Positions 1-5,547 of a stretch of 5,547 bases of DNA are shown piece after piece. The first letter of the stretch is position 1. Each line of letters opens with the position of its first letter. The stretch is taken from assembly GCA_026982035.1 (NCBI GenBank), contig JALSHW010000037.1, forward strand, positions 1 through 5,547, given 5' to 3'. The notes beneath the pieces are model-generated. The model did no database searches and was not told the origin of the DNA. It saw nothing but the letters and a program-made list of their open reading frames with translations. The translations under genes and the position numbers were made by a program. This stretch comes from Phycisphaerales bacterium (GTDB lineage Bacteria; Planctomycetota; Phycisphaerae; Phycisphaerales; UBA1924).

Positions 1-445
<445 letters not shown>

Positions 446-472
446 AAACCTGCTTGAAAGAGCAGGTTTTTT
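446..472 (+). terminator. intrinsic terminator of the 16S transcription unit
   Basis: A perfect 9-bp stem, AAACCTGCT (446-454) with AGCAGGTTT (461-469), closes a 6-nt loop TGAAAG and runs into six T residues (467-472). This is a textbook rho-independent terminator for + strand transcription. Read on the - strand, the same hairpin lies about 40 bp after the stop codon of the converging gene at 510 and is followed by the weaker tract TTTCGTT, so it may also act as a partial terminator for that operon. Confidence 0.88.
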
Positions 473-509
473 CGTGCGCTGATTTTCCCACATCCCAATC
501 CAAACACGC

Positions 510-2084
510 TCAATCATCCAGTTCTGAGGCACCTGTCTTGGGCGGGGCCGGGATTGAGAATCTATTAATGTATCTCCATTCCATCCCTTGGGTTCCCGCA
601 CGATTTGAAGAAACCTGCTCAGGGATCATCACCTTGACAGGTACATCTTCGAATATGAAGGGGATACCAAGCATTTTCTTGTACCCAGGATTCATCTCGG
701 CGAGAGAAGGATCAGGGCGGTATATCACATCGATCATGCCTCGCTCCACAGCTTTCTCCCAAAACTCGGCCTGATCGATATATGGTTTGAGCCAACCGGC
801 TTCTTCATCGTGATATTGTGGCCAAATTTCAAGACGGTATCCAGAATCAAGAGACGATATGATTGACGGCCCAGCAATCTCTTGGTCATCGATCCGATAG
901 TTGATTGTGCCCATCAATGAAAGCCCCTCGGCTATCGAGTGTTCAATTTCTGCAAAGGCGAAACTGACACTTCTGATCGAGTTGTGCTTTGCCATCCCGA
1001 CGACCTCTGTCGGCACCATCAACTCGGATATGAATAGATTCTCGATCAACTCAGACCCAACTGTTTGATCAGATTCAATCTCGATATATTTTGCTTCAGA
1101 ATCCAATCGCTCGACATCATGCCGGAGTTCTGTGTCCCATCGGTATATTTCTACGCCTTCCTTTGAAAGCACATATTCAATCGGGAAACGGAATGTGATC
1201 CGGTCTTGGTCTGCGGGGATCGGAATTTTCGATCCAAAGGCTCCAACCATCTGGAATGGGAACCAATACTGTGACCCCGTGCCCATGTACCCATGACGGC
1301 TGACTTTAGAATCGTCTGTAAGCACCCTGTAGACTCTCATGCTCAGATCCCAGTGAGTTTCATGTCCGCCGTACAGATTCCTACGAAACTGGTATGTCCC
1401 CTCACCTCTTGTGCTTCGTGCATTGATTTGATAGCTCAGAGTATCTGAACTCGGGCCGACCCTCTCATGGGCAACAATAAAGTGCACTGTTGATCCCTCG
1501 ACGAGTTTGCCGAGAGTTTCGTTGTCAACTGCCCCGTTCTCTACCCCATACACAATCACATCTCCCCAAAACTGGTCCCAGGGGACTGATTCGTCGGCTT
1601 GGAGTTTGAAGGCGTGGCCGATGAGTTTTTGGAGGGCGTTGTCGGAGACTTGGCCTGGGATGAGGCGGTCGTGGAGGGTTTGGAGGGCTTTTTGGTCGCC
1701 GGTGGTGGCGAGTTTGGTGAGGAGGGACTCGGGGAAGTGGTTGTAGATGTTGATGTTCTGGATCGAGGGGAGTGTGGAGAGTTTGGGCCAGGCCAAACCC
1801 GTTGCCGCCGTCAGAAGGAAGAGGATTGAAGCGAGGAGGGCGAGTTTGCGTTTTTTGCGGAGGCCTGGGGTGATGGCGGGGGTGTTTGTGCGGAGGGTGG
1901 TGCCGCATTCGGGGCAGGGGGTTGGATCGGTGAGGTCCAGGCCGATGAGATCAAACTTGCACTTGCGGCAGTGCGGGTTTGGGGAGATGAGTTTGCCTCG
2001 GATGGCGATGCGGAGGAAAAGCAGGCCTGCGAGAGCGGCGAGGGTTGAGAAGATCAATATGGTCAAGAGATTTGAGGTGGTCAT
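510..2084 (-). CDS. membrane-anchored zinc-ribbon protein, unknown function (downstream paralog)
   Basis: I do not recognise a named family. The 524-aa product starts with a hydrophobic segment (about residues 6-28), then a four-cysteine zinc ribbon C39-x2-C42-x14-C57-x2-C60 within CRKCKFDL...CPECG. A basic stretch (RKKRK, 75-79) and a second hydrophobic segment (80-98) follow. That topology leaves the ribbon as a short loop between two membrane helices and a large soluble domain of ~425 aa after them. The large domain has a helical-looking region around 110-200 (PW at 168-169), a probable beta-rich middle, and a C-terminal block with RPDP at 456-459 and FEDV at 478-481. The upstream neighbour (2101-3636) has the same plan and is a clear paralog. 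The start follows that neighbour's stop after 16 bases with no Shine-Dalgarno sequence, suggesting co-transcription. The first ~170 codons are strongly C-ending and the rest are not. A role in the envelope is possible but unproven. Confidence 0.88.
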   Translation of the reverse strand: MTTSNLLTILIFSTLAALAGLLFLRIAIRGKLISPNPHCRKCKFDLIGLDLTDPTPCPECGTTLRTNTPAITPGLRKKRKLALLASILFLLTAATGLAWPKLSTLPSIQNINIYNHFPESLLTKLATTGDQKALQTLHDRLIPGQVSDNALQKLIGHAFKLQADESVPWDQFWGDVIVYGVENGAVDNETLGKLVEGSTVHFIVAHERVGPSSDTLSYQINARSTRGEGTYQFRRNLYGGHETHWDLSMRVYRVLTDDSKVSRHGYMGTGSQYWFPFQMVGAFGSKIPIPADQDRITFRFPIEYVLSKEGVEIYRWDTELRHDVERLDSEAKYIEIESDQTVGSELIENLFISELMVPTEVVGMAKHNSIRSVSFAFAEIEHSIAEGLSLMGTINYRIDDQEIAGPSIISSLDSGYRLEIWPQYHDEEAGWLKPYIDQAEFWEKAVERGMIDVIYRPDPSLAEMNPGYKKMLGIPFIFEDVPVKVMIPEQVSSNRAGTQGMEWRYINRFSIPAPPKTGASELDD

Positions 2085-2100
2085 GGAAGCGTATTGTACG

Positions 2101-3636
2101 CTAATCCTCGTTTGATGTTCGCCATTTCGGGTCGTTGATCCGGGTCATCCAGATTTGACCATAGGTATCGACGAGTTCGACCGAGACATCACGAAAAATG
2201 AGCGTGGTGTCGAGAATGTGGTCAATCGTGGGATTGCTCTCTGCGATCGTTGGATCAGGTCTCAAAATCACATCCACTCTACCAACTGTTTTGATCAAAG
2301 CCAACATGTCGGCGGCTTGGCTGGACGCTTCAGGATCATCGGGATCAGCATTCCAAGTGGCCGTTGTGGCATGGATACCTTTGCCGCTTTTTTGCTCGTG
2401 GATTATTTTTGCGATCTGGACCTCTCTGTTCTCTGTGCCGTCAGCGATCCTGATGAACACGCCAAATGCGAGGGGCTCAGGAAATCCATCGCTGGTCATG
2501 ATTGAAAACCCAAGTATCGGCGTCCAACTTTCTCGATCCGGATGAGGTTCATCAAGCACTCGAACGGCCGAGATTGTGTAATGTTCTTTGAGATGTTGCA
2601 CACTCAGTGAGTCTGTCAGCATATCGACCAGCGGCGTGCCTTCTTCGATAATTCGCACAAACCGGTTGATGGTCATGGATTTGTAATGTCGGATGGTGCC
2701 CTCTGGGTTCTCTGTAGAAGAGAAAGATGAAGATTCCAGTGCAAGTTCAAGGTTGATGGTGATTGGCACTTCTGTTCCGGGTTGTGCCATTAGTTTGGGG
2801 GCGATTGGACGGATATCGACCGCACTTGTGTAGCTCCAGTGTCCATTCGATCCTGGGACACTGATCCCTGTATGCGATATCCAAAGCGGCTTGCCGTCGG
2901 GGCGATAGTGTCTGGAAGGTTCTGTCCCGATCGAAGAACTCACGATGCCGATCTTGAGTGCATGGCCGGTTTCTGTTCCGTTGAGGGAGTGGATTTTGGC
3001 TGGTGTAATCCTGGCTAACAACTTGATCTCGGTTGAGCCGCGGACCAGTCGGTCTCGCATTAAGAATTGGATGTCCAAGGCGTGATCGAGGTATTGATTG
3101 ACCTGCTCGTCGGTGAGTCGGTTGGTGATCCAGGCATCGGCGAGCACCTCGCCGAGTATTGGATTCCATGGAGCGAGTGGGTCGGTTTGGATTTTGAGCC
3201 CATGATCAATGAGTATGTTCCAATGTGCATCGCTCAATGGCGGTGTCCGAGTGATTCGATTGACCAGTTCATCAAGAGCGCCTTCTGAGTTGAGTGTTGA
3301 AAGATGTACGATTGCTGTGTCAGGAAGTCGGGCGTAGATGATGGCGGTATTGCCGCTGATGCCAATGATCATTGAAGAAATTCCGGCCAACAACAGTACC
3401 AAAGAAGCGATAAGCCCAAAGCGAGAACTTCGGCGGAGGGTGGTTCGGCGGGAGGATTGGGTGTGGATGGGTTGGCCACACTCGGGGCATTTGTTGCCTT
3501 GGGTGTCTATTGGAGAGCCGGTGAGGTCGAACTTGCATTTTCGGCAGAACTGGCCTCGGCCAACGATGCGTCCTCGCCAGGCCGATGGAAGAAGAATGAG
3601 TGCGATGGTGATCAGGGCCAGGCCGAGGATGAACAT
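2101..3636 (-). CDS. membrane-anchored zinc-ribbon protein, unknown function (upstream paralog)
   Basis: This 511-aa protein has no family I can name. It opens with a hydrophobic helix (residues 2-20), then a zinc ribbon C31-x2-C34-x15-C50-x2-C53 in CRKCKFDL...CPECG. An arginine-rich linker (63-72) and a second hydrophobic helix (74-94) precede a large soluble domain. The arrangement matches the downstream gene. Shared positions include CRKCKFDL, an I-x-H...K-x-Q-x-D...PW region (W157), and the C-terminal block VDVI-x-RPDP (459-462)...AE-x-NP...IF-x-DV (481-484). Over 34 aligned residues of that block I count 17 identities without a gap. The start ATG is the only one giving the full first helix. 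No Shine-Dalgarno sequence precedes it; a TATACT motif seven bases upstream would fit a leaderless transcript. It is probably the first gene of a two-gene operon. Zinc-ribbon membrane proteins of this style are frequent in Planctomycetota, but their function is not established to my knowledge. Confidence 0.9.
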   Translation of the reverse strand: MFILGLALITIALILLPSAWRGRIVGRGQFCRKCKFDLTGSPIDTQGNKCPECGQPIHTQSSRRTTLRRSSRFGLIASLVLLLAGISSMIIGISGNTAIIYARLPDTAIVHLSTLNSEGALDELVNRITRTPPLSDAHWNILIDHGLKIQTDPLAPWNPILGEVLADAWITNRLTDEQVNQYLDHALDIQFLMRDRLVRGSTEIKLLARITPAKIHSLNGTETGHALKIGIVSSSIGTEPSRHYRPDGKPLWISHTGISVPGSNGHWSYTSAVDIRPIAPKLMAQPGTEVPITINLELALESSSFSSTENPEGTIRHYKSMTINRFVRIIEEGTPLVDMLTDSLSVQHLKEHYTISAVRVLDEPHPDRESWTPILGFSIMTSDGFPEPLAFGVFIRIADGTENREVQIAKIIHEQKSGKGIHATTATWNADPDDPEASSQAADMLALIKTVGRVDVILRPDPTIAESNPTIDHILDTTLIFRDVSVELVDTYGQIWMTRINDPKWRTSNED

Positions 3637-3642
3637 GGATTC

Positions 3643-3648
3643 AGTATA
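3643..3648 (-). promoter_or_regulatory. candidate -10 box for the zinc-ribbon operon
   Basis: On the - strand TATACT matches the TATAAT consensus at five of six positions and ends seven bases before the ATG at 3636. That spacing would place transcription initiation at or next to the start codon, giving a leaderless mRNA, consistent with the missing Shine-Dalgarno sequence. No good -35 box is found at 16-18 bp; TTGCAA lies 20 bp away. The call is weak. Confidence 0.3.
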
Positions 3649-3694
3649 CAGGAATTATCGTGGAATGGTTGCAACGCTGAGGCATTGGTGTATA

Positions 3695-3728
3695 GGCCGG
3701 TCGTTGGTGCCGGACCTTATTTTTTTTT
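3695..3728 (+). terminator. terminator-like hairpin plus T-tract on the + strand, antisense to phoU
   Basis: GGCCGG (3695-3700) pairs with CCGGACC (3710-3716) with one bulged A, around a 9-nt loop, and is followed by TTATTTTTTTTT (3717-3728). This is the form of an intrinsic terminator for + strand transcripts. The T-tract is also the phoU stop codon and its C-terminal lysine codons, so coincidence is possible. No + strand gene ends here; if active, it would stop antisense RNA from entering phoU. In the - direction there is no T-tract, so it does not terminate phoU. Confidence 0.4.
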
Positions 3729-4424
3729 CTTTGGGGGGTGGCGGACGATGTTGCCTGTGACGAGGTAGATGACGCCTTCGGCGATGTTGCCCAGGAGATC
3801 GCCGACCCGTTCGAGTTCGCGGGCGACGCGGTAGATCAGGAGATAGTTGGAAGCCAAGGAAGCGTCTTGCTTGATGAGGTCTTTGATTTCGTCGAAGGCC
3901 TGTTTGTCGAGTTGATCAATGGCGTGATCCTGCTTGACCACCGAACGCGCCAACTCTTCGTCGGTGTTGACGACTGCGCGGAGAATCTGTTCGCACATCA
4001 CCGGGATACGCTGACCCATTTCTCGGAGGGATTCGGGCCATTGGGGGATTGGGTGTTCGATGCGGGCGATGATCTTGCGGATCGACGAAGCGTGGTCGGC
4101 GACACGCTCGATGTCGGTATTGACGCGGAGAATGAAGGTCAGCAATCGGAAGTCGGCGGCGAATGGATTTTTGAGTGCCAGAATTCGATAACATTCCTGC
4201 TCGATCTTGACTTCTTCTTTGTCGATCTCTTTTTCGATTTTTGAAATCATGGATGCGGTGGATTCGTCGAGTTCCCAGAGTGAATCGATGGCGGATTTGA
4301 TGATCTCGATGGCCTGGGCCGCTTCGCGGATCATCCGTCGTCGGACCATGGCCAGGTCGTCATCTAGCGAGATGTCCGTTGAGGGCAATGGAGAAAGTGA
4401 TTGGGGGTCGGGTTCGTTGGGCAT
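3717..4424 (-). CDS. phoU: PhoU, phosphate transport/Pho regulon regulator
   Basis: PhoU is a cytoplasmic, membrane-associated protein that links the Pst phosphate transporter to the PhoR/PhoB sensor pair and represses the Pho response when phosphate is plentiful. The 235-aa product has the usual PhoU length and its two three-helix repeats. Each repeat carries the metal-cluster signature E/D-x-E-R-x-x-D: D104-I-E106-R-V-A-D110 and E203-L-E205-R-V-G-D209, the second continuing as LLGNIAEG. FAADFRLL (88-95) is also typical. The frame stays open up to ATG 4526, but I prefer ATG 4424: it has AAGGA five bases upstream, gives a normal N-terminus, and a good promoter lies inside the longer version. 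ATG 4430 is the alternative. The C-terminus ends in PPKKKK, encoded by runs of six C and nine A. No pst, phoB or phoR genes are visible, so this copy stands apart from the transporter operon as far as the window shows. Confidence 0.96.
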   Translation of the reverse strand: MPNEPDPQSLSPLPSTDISLDDDLAMVRRRMIREAAQAIEIIKSAIDSLWELDESTASMISKIEKEIDKEEVKIEQECYRILALKNPFAADFRLLTFILRVNTDIERVADHASSIRKIIARIEHPIPQWPESLREMGQRIPVMCEQILRAVVNTDEELARSVVKQDHAIDQLDKQAFDEIKDLIKQDASLASNYLLIYRVARELERVGDLLGNIAEGVIYLVTGNIVRHPPKKKK

Positions 4425-4429
4425 GTTCA

Positions 4430-4434
4430 TCCTT
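4430..4434 (-). promoter_or_regulatory. Shine-Dalgarno site that decides the phoU start
   Basis: AAGGA on the - strand is complementary to the anti-Shine-Dalgarno core of the 16S gene in this window and lies five bases before ATG 4424. It overlaps the alternative ATG at 4430, which therefore cannot use it. This favours the shorter start. Confidence 0.6.
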
Positions 4435-4470
4435 GAAGGGCTTGCTTGAAAGGCGTGATTTTGATGCGAT

Positions 4471-4502
4471 ATTGTATCTGATTCTTCATCGTGTTGTGTC
4501 AA
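4471..4502 (-). promoter_or_regulatory. candidate sigma-70-type promoter of phoU
   Basis: On the - strand a perfect -35 box TTGACA (4497-4502) precedes GATACAAT. Two -10 readings are possible: GATACA (4473-4478, 18-bp spacing, poor match) or TACAAT (4471-4476, five of six consensus bases but 20-bp spacing). Either places initiation about 40 nt before ATG 4424. No clear repeat resembling a Pho box is seen. This would let phoU be expressed independently of mfd. Confidence 0.5.
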
Positions 4503-4540
4503 GAGTGTGTAAGAACTGGTGCCCAATATGTGGATTTCGC

Positions 4541-4556
4541 AGGCCTTAACAGGCCT
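4541..4556 (-). other. short hairpin over the mfd stop codon
   Basis: AGGCCT occurs twice, separated by four bases (GTTA on the - strand). Because AGGCCT is its own reverse complement, the pair is both a direct and an inverted repeat and can form a 6-bp, 4-nt-loop hairpin. It includes the mfd stop codon. No T-tract follows, so it is not a canonical terminator; it could protect the mRNA 3' end or be chance. Confidence 0.3.
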
Positions 4557-5547
4557 TGGAGGGTTGATTGGCCCATTGGACGAGAACTTTGGCGATGGCC
4601 ATGGGGGAATGGGTGGGTTTGTTGGGTCGGGCGTAGAGTTCTGCGTAGCTTTTACCAGCGGCCGTGCGGGCGTTGGTCTGGGCGAGGTGGGCTTGGATGA
4701 TTCGTGTGTTGGCTTGGCAATCGGCGAGATGGTCGGCGAGTCGTTCCGGGTCGGCGGTCAGGAACACGATGTCGTCGCCTCGGACACCAAGGGCCCGGAC
4801 GCGGAGTTGTTGATACGAAGCCCGAACGCGGGCGTGAAGAATCAGCCGGCGGACGAGTTCAGGCGGCGCGGTGTAGGCGCTGGTCAAGTCCTCGACAACT
4901 TGGTCGATTTGTGATTGATCTTTGGCGTTGGCAAGGCGGCGGTAGACCTCGATGCGGCGGGTGTCGGAGGGGATATAGCTCTTGGGAATGTAGCCGATGA
5001 GCCCGATGTCCACGCTGGTGTGGGTGATCTGGTCGATGGGTTCGGCGCTGGTCAGTTGTTCGACGGTTTGGTCGAGGAGCTGACAATACATTTCGTATCC
5101 AACCGAAGCGATGTGTCCGGATTGTTCGGCGCCGAGCAAGTTCCCCGCGCCGCGGATTTCCAGATCGCGCATTGCAATCTTGAATCCGGCGCCGAGCATC
5201 GAATATTCTTCGATGGCTTTGAGTCGCTTTTGAGCGATTTCTTTGACGGTGCGGTCTTCGGGAAGCAGAAGATAGCAATAGGCGCGATGGTGGGAACGAC
5301 CGACGCGGCCTCGGAGTTGGTGGAGTTCGGATAAACCGAAGCGGTCCGCGTCGTTGATGATCATGGTGTTGGCGGTGGGAATGTCGATGCCTGATTCGAT
5401 GATGGTTGTGGAAACGAGAATATCTGCCTGGCGGCGCATGAACTTGAGCATGACTTGTTCGAGTTCATTGGAATCCATTTGGCCATGACCGAAGATGACT
5501 TTGGCGTTGGGCACAAGCGCACGGACATCGGCGGCGACGGACTCGAT
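4546..5547 (-). CDS. mfd: transcription-repair coupling factor Mfd, C-terminal part (5' end outside window)
   Basis: Mfd is a DNA translocase that removes RNA polymerase stalled at lesions and recruits UvrA for nucleotide excision repair. The 333 visible residues run from the second RecA-like lobe to the C-terminus, roughly the last third of a family of about 1,100-1,200 aa. Numbered from the right edge, they show GHGQM (20-24), helicase motif V STTIIESGID (46-55), motif VI QLRGRVGR (77-84) with arginine fingers R81 and R84, and the TRG translocation motif around 105-145 (LGAGFKIAMRDLEIRGAGNLLG). The regulatory TRCF C-terminal domain follows (IGYIPKSYI...RRIEVYRRLA). The TRG helices and the LGAEQSGHI..VGYEMYCQLL stretch distinguish Mfd from RecG. 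The frame is open through the right edge with IESVAADVRAL before the GTG at 5514, which is therefore an internal valine, not a start. No frameshift or missing key residue is seen. Confidence 0.97.
   Translation of the reverse strand: MESVAADVRALVPNAKVIFGHGQMDSNELEQVMLKFMRRQADILVSTTIIESGIDIPTANTMIINDADRFGLSELHQLRGRVGRSHHRAYCYLLLPEDRTVKEIAQKRLKAIEEYSMLGAGFKIAMRDLEIRGAGNLLGAEQSGHIASVGYEMYCQLLDQTVEQLTSAEPIDQITHTSVDIGLIGYIPKSYIPSDTRRIEVYRRLANAKDQSQIDQVVEDLTSAYTAPPELVRRLILHARVRASYQQLRVRALGVRGDDIVFLTADPERLADHLADCQANTRIIQAHLAQTNARTAAGKSYAELYARPNKPTHSPMAIAKVLVQWANQPSKAC

Noticed and set aside
1525..1908. Overlapping - strand frame of 127 codons rich in His, Pro and Arg
   Set aside because: It is an alternate-frame shadow caused by the C-rich codons of the zinc-ribbon gene; low-complexity peptide without domain signals.
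3738..4244. Acidic 168-codon frame on the + strand
   Set aside because: It is the exact antisense of phoU; its Asp/Val/Phe-rich composition is what antisense reading of charged helices produces.
4541..4556. AGGCCT repeat pair as a terminator for mfd
   Set aside because: The stem is short and no T-tract follows in the - direction, so it is kept only as an unassigned hairpin.
5512..5514. GTG as a possible start of a short helicase-like gene
   Set aside because: The frame continues to the right edge with IESVAADVRAL, matching Mfd, so the GTG codes an internal valine and the gene is simply cut by the window.

Overview
The window looks like a chromosomal segment from a member of the Planctomycetota, plausibly a Phycisphaerae-like lineage. 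Three observations support this. The 16S rRNA gene is not followed by tRNA or 23S genes, and unlinked rRNA genes are well known in this phylum. Two long proteins carry an N-terminal membrane segment followed by a 'CRKCKFDL ... CPECG' zinc ribbon, a style of protein common in planctomycete genomes. Ribosome binding sites are mostly weak or absent. Base composition is moderate, without extreme GC. The lineage is an inference from pattern recognition; no database search was possible.

Layout: bases 1-250 are the 3' end of a 16S rRNA gene on the + strand, ending in the anti-Shine-Dalgarno sequence. Bases 251-445 are a non-coding trailer with two hairpins and no recognisable tRNA. A strong intrinsic terminator at 446-472 ends the rRNA transcription unit. 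All protein genes are on the - strand and converge on the rRNA gene. Read in their own direction, from high to low coordinates, they are: the C-terminal third of mfd (transcription-repair coupling factor, running off the right edge), phoU (phosphate signalling regulator), and two tandem paralogous membrane-anchored zinc-ribbon proteins of unknown function, 16 bases apart and probably co-transcribed.

Functionally the segment is mixed: rRNA, DNA repair, phosphate regulation and a lineage-type pair of envelope or membrane proteins. phoU appears to have its own promoter (a perfect TTGACA -35 box in the mfd-phoU gap) and a Shine-Dalgarno-supported start at 4424. No pst or phoBR genes are visible. 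The pair of zinc-ribbon paralogs is the only truly uncharacterised content. They share membrane topology, zinc-ribbon position, a central 'PW' region and a near-gapless C-terminal block (RPDP...AE.NP...F.DV), which suggests an old tandem duplication. I found no mobile element, CRISPR array, toxin-antitoxin pair or defence-like cassette here.
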